In this document: positions 1 to 7,583 of the stretch, in pieces
How the letters are laid out: each line of letters starts with the position of its first letter
Position numbering within the stretch: position 1 is the first letter of the stretch
From: Pseudomonadota bacterium
GTDB lineage: Bacteria; Pseudomonadota; Gammaproteobacteria; Burkholderiales; Burkholderiaceae_D
Assembly: GCA_023449275.1 (NCBI GenBank)
Contig: JAEXJM010000014.1
Location: 1 to 50,158, forward strand
DNA length: 50,158 nt
Reading direction: 5' to 3'
Made by a program: the position numbers and the translations under genes
Notes under the pieces: generated by a model
The model's database searches: none
What the model saw: only the letters and a program-made list of their open reading frames with translations
Told to the model about the DNA's origin: nothing

Positions 1-546
1 GAACTGGACAAGACGTTCGAGGAACGCGATTACATCAATACCTGCGTGGTCAGCGCCATCGACGAATCGGCGCAGAACTGGGGCGTAAAAGTCCTGCGTT
101 ATGAAATCAAGGACCTGACGCCACCTGCCGCCATTCTGCAGGCCATGCAGGCACAGATCACGGCCGAACGTGAAAAACGTGCCCAGATCGCCGCGTCCGA
201 AGGCCGCAAGCAGGAACAGATCAACATCGCCGACGGCCAGCGTGAGGCGGAGATCGCCAAATCCGAAGGCGAAAAACAGGCGGCGATCAACCGCGCGCAG
301 GGTGAGGCGGAAGCCATCAAGGCGATTGCCGACGCGAACGCGGAAGCCTTGCGCAAGGTCGGACTCGCGATCAGCGAGCAAGGCGGCCAGGATGCCGTGA
401 ACCTGAAAGTGGCGGAACAGTACGGGGGCGCTTTCGAAAAACTGGCGAAAACCAACAATTCGATCATCGTGCCGTCCAACCTGAGCGATATCGGGGGCCT
501 TATCGCGGGTGCGATGAAAATCATCGATTCGCAGAAGAAACCGTAA
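1..546 (+). CDS. qmcA: SPFH-domain membrane protein QmcA/paraslipin, 5'-truncated
   Basis: The frame is open from base 1, so the start lies outside the window and the last 181 residues are visible. They carry the end of an SPFH (stomatin/prohibitin/HflC) domain (EERDYINTCVVSAIDESAQN, NWGVKVLRYEIKDLTPP). A long charged helix rich in Ala/Glu follows (AEREKRAQIAASEGRKQEQI and related heptads). The tail IIVPSNLSDIGGLIAGAMK is typical of QmcA/YbbK paraslipins. Members of the family are anchored in the inner membrane by an N-terminal segment and form large oligomers around proteases or microdomains. A partner nfeD gene is often adjacent, and if present here it would be upstream of the window. The gene ends at a strong shared terminator. 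The family assignment is firm and the cellular role is known only by homology. Confidence 0.9.
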   Translation, partial: ELDKTFEERDYINTCVVSAIDESAQNWGVKVLRYEIKDLTPPAAILQAMQAQITAEREKRAQIAASEGRKQEQINIADGQREAEIAKSEGEKQAAINRAQGEAEAIKAIADANAEALRKVGLAISEQGGQDAVNLKVAEQYGGAFEKLAKTNNSIIVPSNLSDIGGLIAGAMKIIDSQKKP

Positions 547-580
547 AACGAACCGTCGTTTCCGGTTTGTACGGATAAGA

Positions 581-609
581 AAAAAGCATGGGTAACACCC
601 ATGCTTTTT
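581..609. terminator. Bidirectional rho-independent terminator
   Basis: A perfect 13-bp stem (AAAAAGCATGGGT / ACCCATGCTTTTT) with a 3-nt loop has an A run on one side and a T run on the other. It lies between the convergent qmcA and thiamine-binding protein genes and can stop transcription in both directions. Confidence 0.9.
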
Positions 610-628
610 TTATGGTTGAAATACCGGA

Positions 629-943
629 TTATTGTTTCTTGGTGACTTTGCGTCCCAGTTTTTCCTCGACTGCAGTGACCTTGCTTTTCAGGCGGCATTC
701 CTTGCCCGCACGGTAATCGACACGCGTCATGACACTGATGCGGTCGCAGTCTGTTGCCAGCGCCTTGAAGCAGTCGCCGACCACTTTCATCACCTCGTCC
801 CAGTCGCCTTCGATTGTCGTGCTCATCGCGGAAAACTGATAGGCCAGACCGCTTTTGTCGATAATGTCCACACAACGGGCAACGTATGGGGAAAGGCTGG
901 TGCCTTTGTCATTCGGGAAAATGGCGAGTTCAAGCAATACCAT
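629..943 (-). CDS. MTH1187-family thiamine-binding protein
   Basis: A 104-residue protein matching the small alpha/beta MTH1187/YkoF-like family (DUF77, UPF0045), which binds thiamine in the cytoplasm. The pattern MVLLELAIFP...LSPYVARCVDIIDKSGL...FSAMSTTIEGDWDEVMKVV is characteristic: a first strand, the S-PYV-R-VDIID helix, then the MSTTIEG strand. The length matches the family. The ATG has GGAG seven bases upstream. The gene lies 31 bases after the MBL-fold gene on the same strand, so the two probably form a two-gene operon ending at the shared terminator. Family assignment is strong; the ligand is inferred from characterised relatives. Confidence 0.85.
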   Translation of the reverse strand: MVLLELAIFPNDKGTSLSPYVARCVDIIDKSGLAYQFSAMSTTIEGDWDEVMKVVGDCFKALATDCDRISVMTRVDYRAGKECRLKSKVTAVEEKLGRKVTKKQ

Positions 944-974
944 AAAAATTCTCCAGATTACGGGTTAAATAAAA

Positions 975-1817
975 TCAGGCTTCTACCGTGTAGCCGGAAG
1001 AACCCCATGTCACGATGTCGCTGCCGATGGCCTCGATCATTTTGGCGACCGGAACCTGTCCTGTGCAGTGGCATGGGATCAGTCTGTCCGGTTTCCAGCT
1101 TTTCATGTTGTCGAAGGTATATTGCAGGCGTTTTTCATCGGCATTGACCAGATGCATGCCGCCGATAATGCCGTGAATTTTGTCGATGCCTGAAATGGCC
1201 TTGATGTATTCCACCGTGTTGACCAGACCGGCATGGCAACAGCCCAGCAGGATCAGCAAGCCCTTGTCGGTTTCGAACCACATGGACTGGTCGTCTTCGA
1301 TCAGGTCGTCGACACCCCGATGGTCATCCAAGAAGAAGGGGCCGCCGGTATCCTCAAGTCTGGAATTGCGCGGGACGGGGCCGGTCATGCCGACTTTGGG
1401 AGTCAGGTAACGGGGGGTGCCGATTTCATGGATACGGCTTTGCGAAATGGAGGACAGGGCTTTTCTGGAAGCCTCCGGCATGCCGATGGAACGCGGGTCG
1501 GTACCGATCTTGCAGCTGTACCGGGTAATGCCAAGGTCATAACAGCCGTAAATTTCCGCCTTGTCATTCATGTCCAGAAATTGCGGGATCTGGCCGGTAT
1601 GGTCGAAATGGCCATGGGAAAGCACCAGTGTATCCGCCTTCCTGAGGTCGATGCCAAGGCGCCCGGCATTGGCCAGCATTCCACCGGTCTGGCCGGTATC
1701 GAAAAGGATATGGCGGCCTTCCGTTTCGATCCATGCCGAAAACCCGTGTTCTTTCGCCAGATTTTCGTCAAACGATTCGGTATCGACCAGCACAGTGATT
1801 TTGACTGAAGTATTCAC
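975..1817 (-). CDS. MBL-fold metallohydrolase
   Basis: A metallo-beta-lactamase-fold protein of about 280 residues. The zinc motif HGHFDHTG is clear, followed by further metal-ligand candidates in CCHAGLVNT, GGMHL and PCHCTG near the C terminus. This pattern resembles the dihydropterin/ribofuranosylaminobenzene-phosphate-synthase-like branch of the fold (substrate unknown). The open frame extends 23 codons further upstream, but a GTG at 1817 is preceded by GAGGGGAG at good spacing and begins VNTSVKITVLVDTES, the natural N terminus of this family. The downstream partner is the thiamine-binding protein, which hints at cofactor or pterin-related chemistry (inference only). Confidence 0.85.
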   Translation of the reverse strand: MNTSVKITVLVDTESFDENLAKEHGFSAWIETEGRHILFDTGQTGGMLANAGRLGIDLRKADTLVLSHGHFDHTGQIPQFLDMNDKAEIYGCYDLGITRYSCKIGTDPRSIGMPEASRKALSSISQSRIHEIGTPRYLTPKVGMTGPVPRNSRLEDTGGPFFLDDHRGVDDLIEDDQSMWFETDKGLLILLGCCHAGLVNTVEYIKAISGIDKIHGIIGGMHLVNADEKRLQYTFDNMKSWKPDRLIPCHCTGQVPVAKMIEAIGSDIVTWGSSGYTVEA

Positions 1818-1965
1818 GGACACATCTCCCCTCTGTTGGTTGAAGTCAGGAAATAATGGTAACAGAGATGCGTGCAACAGGCACATCAGGCGCTCGTTTT
1901 TGTGATCTTTTCCGGCACCGTCATCTCAGGTAACAGTCAGAATGCGGCTTTCAGGTATGCCGGGC

Positions 1966-2310
1966 TTATTTCAGAACCTGTGTGCAGGTTTCGATCAGAT
2001 CGCCCGTTTCCGTATGATTGACGGCCTTGTACATGCTGGCATCATTTCCCTTTGTCCACCAGACGAGGCCATCTCCGACATAGCGTGCACCACTGGCGGA
2101 AATCGCGATTTTCATCGCGTATTTGTCGCCCATGTATTTGACTTCAGCCGTTTCATTGTCCGGATACGTCACGATGATGCGGTTTCCGCTGTCGCACTGG
2201 TAACTGATGGCCTTGGGCGGCAGGGGTTCCAGGTTCTGGCTAAGGTCGTTGCTGGTCGTGGTACAGGCAACCAGAGGAAGGGCCGCCAGCAAAAGAAATA
2301 AACGTTTCAT
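1966..2310 (-). CDS. MliC/PliC-like lysozyme-inhibitor lipoprotein
   Basis: A 114-residue lipoprotein starting MKRLFLLLAALPLVAC, a short signal peptide ending in lipobox LVAC with Cys16 as lipidation site. The mature part has the MliC (membrane-bound inhibitor of C-type lysozyme) pattern: AISYQCDSGNRIIVTYPDNETAEV, then a beta-rich segment and ARYVGDGLVWWTKGNDASM, with a C-terminal TCTQVLK whose Cys can pair with the first one. The start was chosen at 2310 because GGAG lies seven bases upstream; the open frame runs six codons further without a better site. It is expected in the outer membrane facing the periplasm. It is monocistronic as far as can be seen. Confidence 0.85.
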   Translation of the reverse strand: MKRLFLLLAALPLVACTTTSNDLSQNLEPLPPKAISYQCDSGNRIIVTYPDNETAEVKYMGDKYAMKIAISASGARYVGDGLVWWTKGNDASMYKAVNHTETGDLIETCTQVLK

Positions 2311-2351
2311 GATCGGTCTCCGTATCAAGAGGTTGAATCAGGGACATGTTT

Positions 2352-3203
2352 TCATAATGATACGTATGAAAGGGGCATGTCGGTTTGCAGTAATCGGGAC
2401 ATCAGCATCGAAATCACCTTCGGATCGCCGGACGTGTACGCCCTGACCGTCGGTTCCGTAGACGTTTCTTTTTTGTTCAGTTCGAAAATATCGAGCAGGT
2501 GCTTCAGTTGCCGGGCGACGGCATAACCGGTATCGATAAAGTTCAGCGAGGTCTTGCCGTTTTCAGCAGCCACTTTTTCAATCACGTCGCGCACAAACGG
2601 ATAATGTGTACAGCCCAGAACGATGGTGTCGGCATTCTGCTCGAGCAGGGGAACCAGATAGCGGCGCACCAGCCCGACAATCGGCTCGGAATCCAGTTCG
2701 GCATGTTCGATCAGGTCGGCCATGCCATTGCAGGGCTGCATGATGAAATGGACACCCGTCTGGTCGTTCAGCAACTGGTGCAGCACGTGGAACTTGTTGC
2801 TGGCAAGCGTCCGTTCCGTGGCCATGACACCGACCGTTCCCGTGATCGTTTTCGCAGCGGCAGGTTTCAGGCCCGGTTCGACGCCGACGATGGGCAGTTC
2901 AGGGTATTCCTCGCGCAGCAAATGAATCGCTGCCGCCGTCGCCGTGTTGCAGGCGACGACCAGTGCCTTGACGTTCTGCCTCAGCAGGAATTCCGTGATC
3001 TTGAATGAACGTTCAATCACGAATTCCTCGGGCTTGTCCCCATAAGGGGCAAAACCCGAATCCGCGAAATAAATCAGGTCCTCGTCGGGCAATTGCGTTT
3101 TGATGTGACGGAACACGGACAGGCCACCCACACCCGAATCGAAAACACCGATCGGGCCGGAGGCGGAAATCATGGGCGGTTTGTCACAGGTGTCAGGATT
3201 CAA
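2352..3203 (-). CDS. murI: Glutamate racemase
   Basis: MurI converts L- to D-glutamate for peptidoglycan. The family landmarks are present: PIGVFDSGVGGLSV near the N terminus, catalytic Cys85 in VVACNTATAAA, and the second catalytic Cys198 in VLGCTHYPF. The length (283 aa) is normal. The first possible start is a TTG whose bases overlap the TGA stop of the upstream fumarase gene (TTGA), suggesting translational coupling. An in-frame ATG ten codons later (3173) is the alternative, but neither has a strong Shine-Dalgarno sequence. The last residues after the domain (LLQTDMPLSYVSL) look like an ordinary tail. Identity is certain; the exact start is not. Confidence 0.95.
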   Translation of the reverse strand: MNPDTCDKPPMISASGPIGVFDSGVGGLSVFRHIKTQLPDEDLIYFADSGFAPYGDKPEEFVIERSFKITEFLLRQNVKALVVACNTATAAAIHLLREEYPELPIVGVEPGLKPAAAKTITGTVGVMATERTLASNKFHVLHQLLNDQTGVHFIMQPCNGMADLIEHAELDSEPIVGLVRRYLVPLLEQNADTIVLGCTHYPFVRDVIEKVAAENGKTSLNFIDTGYAVARQLKHLLDIFELNKKETSTEPTVRAYTSGDPKVISMLMSRLLQTDMPLSYVSL

Positions 3204-4738
3204 TTGGATGCTTTCGGAATCTTTCCGTCACAAAAGTTGGCGATCTTTACCGACCACTCGGCAGGGCCGGTCGTATGCAGGGACGTACCGCTGGAATCGA
3301 CAGCAACCGTAACCGGCATATCCTGAACCTCGAATTCATAAATCGCTTCCATGCCGAGATCGGCAAAAGCCAGCACTTTCGCATTCTTGATGGCGCGGGC
3401 AACCAGATAGGCGGCTCCCCCGACGGCGATCATGTAGGCGGACTGGTGTTTCCTGATGGTTTCGATGGTGGCAGGACCGCGCTCGGCTTTGCCGACCATG
3501 GCGATCAGGCCGGTCTGACCCAGCATCATTTCAGTGAACTTGTCCATGCGGGTCGATGTCGTGGGGCCTGCCGGGCCAACGACTTCATCGCGGACCGGAT
3601 CGACAGGGCCGACGTAATAAATCACCCGGTTCGTGAAATCGACCGGCAGTTTTTCGCCTTTGGCGAGCATATCCTGTATGCGCTTGTGGGCAGCATCGCG
3701 TCCGGTCAGCATCTTGCCATTCAACAGCAGCGTCTGTCCCGGTTTCCAGGAAGCGACTTCTTCTTTCGTCAGCGTATCCAGATTCACGCGGGTCGACTTT
3801 TCAAGGTCGGGGTGCCAGCTGATCTGCGGCCAGTCGGAAAGCGATGGCGGGTCGAGATAAACCGGGCCGGAACCGTCCAGCACGAAGTGGGCATGACGGG
3901 TCGCCGCGCAGTTCGGGATGATCGCGACCGGCTTGGAAGCCGCATGGGTCGGGTACATATTGATCTTGACATCCAGAACCGTCGTCATGCCGCCGACCCC
4001 CTGCGCGCCAATGCCGAGCGCGTTGATTTTGTCGCAAAGTTCGATGCGCAATTCCTCCACCTTGTTTTGCGGGCCGCGTGCTTTCAATTCAGCCATATCG
4101 ATCGTTTCCATTGCGGCTTCTTTCGCCATCAGGACGGCTTTCTCCGCCGTGCCGCCGATACCGATGCCGAGGATGCCTGGAGGGCACCAGCCAGCCCCCA
4201 TTTTCTGCACCGTTTCCAGCACGTAATCGACAATGGAATCGGACGGGTTCAACATCTTCAGCGAGGATTTGTTTTCAGAACCGCCGCCCTTGGCGCCAAG
4301 CGAGACTTCGACCGTATTGCCGGGAACGACATCCATCATGATGACGGCAGGCGTATTGTCTTTCGTGTTCTTGCGTTCGAAATGCGGATCGGACACGACG
4401 GAGGCACGCAGCTTGTTGTCCGAAAAGGTATAGGCACGCCGGACGCCTTCATTGATCGCGTCATGAATCGAACCCGTGAAACCTTCCCATTTCACGTCCA
4501 TGCCGACTTTCAGGAAAACGTTGACGATACCCGTATCCTGGCAAATCGGGCGTTTGCCTTCCGCGCACATGCGCGAATTGGTCAGGATCTGCTCGATCGC
4601 ATCTCGTGCGGCAGGGCTCTGTTCGATTTCATGAGCCTTCGCCAGATGTTCGATGTAGTCGGTCGGATGATAGTAGCTGATGTATTGGAGTGCTGCCGCG
4701 ATCGATTCAATCAGATCTTCTTGTTTGATGATAGTCAT
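3200..4738 (-). CDS. fumA: Class I fumarate hydratase
   Basis: A 512-residue, iron-sulfur-dependent class I fumarase that hydrates fumarate to L-malate in the TCA cycle. It contains the alpha part (tartrate-dehydratase-alpha-like) followed by the beta part in one chain. The three expected cluster ligands are visible: Cys66 in CQDTG, Cys185 in GWCPPGILGIGIGGT and Cys277 in NCAATRHAHF. The C-terminal half has GPAGPTTSTRMDKF and the TGLIAMVGKAERG segment. The gene is followed by murI with overlapping stop and start. Class I enzymes are oxygen-labile, fitting anaerobic or microaerobic growth (inference). The symbol is given by class; fumA, fumB and plain fum are not distinguishable here. Confidence 0.95.
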   Translation of the reverse strand: MTIIKQEDLIESIAAALQYISYYHPTDYIEHLAKAHEIEQSPAARDAIEQILTNSRMCAEGKRPICQDTGIVNVFLKVGMDVKWEGFTGSIHDAINEGVRRAYTFSDNKLRASVVSDPHFERKNTKDNTPAVIMMDVVPGNTVEVSLGAKGGGSENKSSLKMLNPSDSIVDYVLETVQKMGAGWCPPGILGIGIGGTAEKAVLMAKEAAMETIDMAELKARGPQNKVEELRIELCDKINALGIGAQGVGGMTTVLDVKINMYPTHAASKPVAIIPNCAATRHAHFVLDGSGPVYLDPPSLSDWPQISWHPDLEKSTRVNLDTLTKEEVASWKPGQTLLLNGKMLTGRDAAHKRIQDMLAKGEKLPVDFTNRVIYYVGPVDPVRDEVVGPAGPTTSTRMDKFTEMMLGQTGLIAMVGKAERGPATIETIRKHQSAYMIAVGGAAYLVARAIKNAKVLAFADLGMEAIYEFEVQDMPVTVAVDSSGTSLHTTGPAEWSVKIANFCDGKIPKASN

Positions 4739-5126
4739 AAGCTTGTGCCGGATTCAGGATTAAAACAGGGCAGAAGCCCTTGTTGGACAATCGAATTATT
4801 TTAAAGCCTCTTTCATCAGGAGTGAATGAAATCATCGGAAAGAGCGAAGAAAAAATGAAAAGTTATTTGACGACAATGAAAACTTGCGATATCTTGCTCG
4901 CCTTATATTGAAAACGCTATATATATTATATTAAGTAGTTATAACGATAGGCCTTGCCGGGCTAGTCGGTTTTGAAAAAATTCCCGCATGGATTGAGGGA
5001 TGTTTTCAAAGAATGGTCGGGAAACCAATTTTTCCCGGTTGTCTCAAAAGAGTGCTCATCTAAAAGAAGAGTCCGGCCCTGCCGTCTAACCTCTATGGCA
5101 GGCCATCAGAAAACAGGAGTATGAAA
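4739..5126. other. Divergent intergenic region between fumarase and acs
   Basis: An AT-rich 388-base spacer between divergent genes, with runs such as TATATATATTATATTAAG near 4918. No coding potential was seen. It must hold promoters for both neighbours; one good candidate for acs is listed separately. Confidence 0.6.
4867..4895 (+). promoter_or_regulatory. Candidate sigma-70 promoter for acs
   Basis: TTGACG, a 17-base spacer and TATCTT fit a sigma-70 promoter reading toward acs, giving a 5' leader of roughly 220 bases. The spacing is ideal and the hexamers match 5/6 and 4/6. No operator could be recognised. Confidence 0.4.
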
Positions 5127-7109
5127 ATGGCAGCAAATCCATCCAAAAAAAAAGAAACCCGCTTCTATTATCCATCTGAAGCGTTTGCGCAAAACGCAGC
5201 CATCCCGAGTATGGAAGCCTACAATGCCCTGTGCAGGGAAGCACGGGAGGATTACGAAGGGTTCTGGAGCCGACTCGCACGTGAAAACATCCTGTGGCAC
5301 AAACCGTTCACACAGGTACTCGACGAGAGCAATCCCCCATTCTACAAATGGTTTGAGGATGGTGAACTGAACGTCTCTTACAACTGTCTCGACAAGAATC
5401 TGGAAAACGGCAATGCGGAAAAAGACGCGATCGTTTTCGAAGCGGATGACGGCACCGTCACGCGCCTGACCTACCGCGAACTCCATAAAAGAGTCTGCCA
5501 ACTCGCAAACGGCCTGAAATCGCTCGGTATCAAAAAAGGTGACCGCGTCGTCATCTATATGGCGATGTCCGCTGAAGCCATTATCGCGATGCAGGCGTGC
5601 GCCCGTATCGGCGCCACCCATTCCGTCGTATTCGGGGGTTTTTCCGCACCATCGCTCGCCGAAAGGATCGATAATGCCGGCGCTGTCGCCGTTATCACCG
5701 CCGATCAGCAGGTACGTGGCGGACGCATCATGCCATTGAAAGCCATCGTCGACGATGCGCTTTCCATGACCGAAAACAATCAGGTCAAAAACGTCGTCAT
5801 CTACCAGCGCACAGGTAACACAATTCCGTTTATTGAAGGCCGTGACCATTGGATGCATGAACTGACCCAATCCCAATCCGACGTTTGCGAACCGGAATGG
5901 GTCAATGCCGAACATCCATTGTTCATCCTCTATACCTCCGGTTCCACCGGCAACCCGAAAGGTGCGCAGCATTCCTCCGGTGGTTACCTGCTCTGGGCGA
6001 TCATGACCATGCGCTGGACGTTCGACATCAAGCCGGACGACGTTTTCTGGTGCACCGCCGACGTGGGCTGGATTACCGGCCATACCTATAACGCCTATGG
6101 CCCTCTGGCAGTCGGCGGCACGATCGTTCTGTTCGAAGGCGTTCCGACATTCCCGCATGCCGGACGCTTTTGGGAAATGATCGACAAACATAAAGTCACC
6201 ATTTTCTATACCGCGCCGACCGCGATCCGTTCCCTGATCAAGGCCAGCAATGAAGACCCGTCGGTCGGCCCGGAAAACTACGACCTCTCCAGTCTCCGTC
6301 TGCTCGGCTCCGTCGGCGAACCGATCAATCCGGAAGCATGGCTCTGGTTCTACAAGGAAATCGGCAAGGAACGTTGCCCGATCGTCGATACTTTCTGGCA
6401 AACCGAAACCGGCGGACACGTCATCGCTCCGATGCCGGGCGCAACCCCGCTCGTACCGGGCTCCTGCACCCTCCCATTGCCGGGCCTCTCTATCAGCGTC
6501 GTCGATGAAACCGGTCAGGAACTGCCGAACGGGCAGGGCGGTATCCTTGTCATCAACCGTCCATGGCCTTCCATGATCCGCACCGTGTGGGGCAATGACG
6601 AACGCTACAAGACCCATTACTGGCCGGAAGAACTGGGTGGATTGCTGTATCAGGCCGGTGACGGCGCGATCCGTGATCCGCAGACCGGTTACTTCACCAT
6701 TACCGGCCGTATCGACGATGTGCTGAACGTGTCTGGCCATGCATTGGGAACCATGGAAGTCGAATCCGTCCTTTCCGCCCATCCGATGGTCGCGGAGGCC
6801 GCCGTCGTCGGCAAGCCGGACGATCTGACCGGGGAATCCATCTGCGCCTTCGTCATCCTCAAAAAGGAACTGCCGGAAGGGGAAGACGCGAAAACCGTCG
6901 CTGCCGACCTGCGCAAATGGGTCTCCCGTGAAATCAGCCCGATTGCCCGTCCAAAGGAAATCCGCTTCGGTGCCAACCTGCCGAAAACCCGTTCCGGCAA
7001 AATCATGCGCCGACTTTTGCGCGTCATCGCACGCGGTGAAGAAATCACACAGGATATTTCCACACTGGAAAACCCGGCAATCCTCGAGCAGCTGAAAAAA
7101 TCGTTGTGA
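5127..7109 (+). CDS. acs: Acetyl-CoA synthetase
   Basis: AMP-forming acetate:CoA ligase, about 660 residues, which activates acetate via acetyl-AMP. Numbered from 5127, the phosphate-binding signature TSGSTGNPKG is at 270-279, the FWQTETGG acetate/adenine motif is in the middle, and the C-terminal PKTRSGKIMRR carries Lys625, the conserved catalytic lysine that Pat/Sir2 systems acetylate and deacetylate. Two in-frame ATGs lie six bases apart; the second was chosen because AGGAG sits seven bases before it but only one base before the first (5121). Odd point: the segment normally read GHRLGT or GHRMGT is GHALGT here, so Ala539 replaces the arginine equivalent to Arg526 of Salmonella Acs. The rest of the protein looks intact. 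Confidence 0.95.
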   Translation: MAANPSKKKETRFYYPSEAFAQNAAIPSMEAYNALCREAREDYEGFWSRLARENILWHKPFTQVLDESNPPFYKWFEDGELNVSYNCLDKNLENGNAEKDAIVFEADDGTVTRLTYRELHKRVCQLANGLKSLGIKKGDRVVIYMAMSAEAIIAMQACARIGATHSVVFGGFSAPSLAERIDNAGAVAVITADQQVRGGRIMPLKAIVDDALSMTENNQVKNVVIYQRTGNTIPFIEGRDHWMHELTQSQSDVCEPEWVNAEHPLFILYTSGSTGNPKGAQHSSGGYLLWAIMTMRWTFDIKPDDVFWCTADVGWITGHTYNAYGPLAVGGTIVLFEGVPTFPHAGRFWEMIDKHKVTIFYTAPTAIRSLIKASNEDPSVGPENYDLSSLRLLGSVGEPINPEAWLWFYKEIGKERCPIVDTFWQTETGGHVIAPMPGATPLVPGSCTLPLPGLSISVVDETGQELPNGQGGILVINRPWPSMIRTVWGNDERYKTHYWPEELGGLLYQAGDGAIRDPQTGYFTITGRIDDVLNVSGHALGTMEVESVLSAHPMVAEAAVVGKPDDLTGESICAFVILKKELPEGEDAKTVAADLRKWVSREISPIARPKEIRFGANLPKTRSGKIMRRLLRVIARGEEITQDISTLENPAILEQLKKSL

Positions 7110-7124
7110 TCTTGCTAAAAAACT

Positions 7125-7157
7125 GCATAAAGATGAGGACAATTTTCATCTTTATGC
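7125..7157. repeat. Perfect inverted repeat between acs and tRNA-Ser
   Basis: GCATAAAGATGA and TCATCTTTATGC form a 12-bp stem with a 9-nt loop 15 bases after the acs stop. There is no T run directly after it, so it is a weak terminator at best. It may act as an mRNA 3' stabiliser. Its right arm ends beside the likely tRNA -10 element. Confidence 0.6.
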
Positions 7158-7163
7158 TACAAT
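7155..7163 (+). promoter_or_regulatory. Possible extended -10 promoter for tRNA-Ser
   Basis: TGCTACAAT (TGn plus TACAAT) lies 27 bases before the tRNA 5' end. No clear -35 hexamer is visible. Confidence 0.35.
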
Positions 7164-7189
7164 GCAAGGCTTCGCAGTAGTCCATTGCA

Positions 7190-7280
7190 GGAGAGATGGA
7201 TGAGTGGTTTAAGTCGCACGCCTGGAAAGCGTGTATAGGTTCATAGCCTATCGGGGGTTCGAATCCCCCTCTCTCCGCCA
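7190..7280 (+). tRNA. tRNA-Ser (anticodon GGA)
   Basis: A 91-nt class II tRNA including an encoded CCA. The acceptor stem GGAGAGA pairs with TCTCTCC, the anticodon loop is CTGGAAA (GGA reads UCC/UCU), a long variable arm (TATAGGTTCATAGCCTATC) marks a serine tRNA, and the T arm GGGGGTTCGAATCCCCC is perfect. A terminator hairpin follows. The restriction-modification block starts on its 3' side, the usual side for island insertion. Confidence 0.97.
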
Positions 7281-7583
7281 AAGAATACAAACCGCAAATC
7301 GTTATGAAACGACGATTTGCGGTTTTTTGTTTTTGTATTTCCTTGAAAAAATTGATATATCCAAAGTTGCTGAAAGGAATCTCTCGGCCTGAAGCCAACT
7401 TGTAAGATAATCGGCTTACTTTAAAACTTCTCCTGATATGATATGCCCAATTGCTAAATAATATTTGAATGGCTTTATCATATAGATCAGTTTTATTGGG
7501 TGTTTGTTTTTCACATTAACTCTAAAAGTATAATTTTTCCCGTGAATGAGGATAAGGGAAAAACTTGCCATCAGGGGAAGACC
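7281..7583. other. Spacer between tRNA-Ser and the restriction-modification operon
   Basis: After the terminator this stretch is AT-rich, with no convincing gene. Its AT content sets it apart from the acs side. The promoter of the downstream operon probably lies here, but no confident hexamer pair was found. No integrase or tRNA fragment was seen. Confidence 0.5.
7289..7327 (+). terminator. Rho-independent terminator of tRNA-Ser
   Basis: A perfect 14-bp stem AAACCGCAAATCGT / ACGATTTGCGGTTT with a 9-nt loop is followed by a T run, nine bases after the tRNA CCA end. Confidence 0.9.

Noticed and set aside
3275..4804. 509-codon open frame antisense to fumarase
   Set aside because: Same reason: a shadow of a strongly coding gene with biased third positions.
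5106..7142. 678-codon open frame antisense to acs
   Set aside because: It mirrors codon bias of acs, has no ribosome site or recognisable domain, and the plus-strand enzyme is certain.
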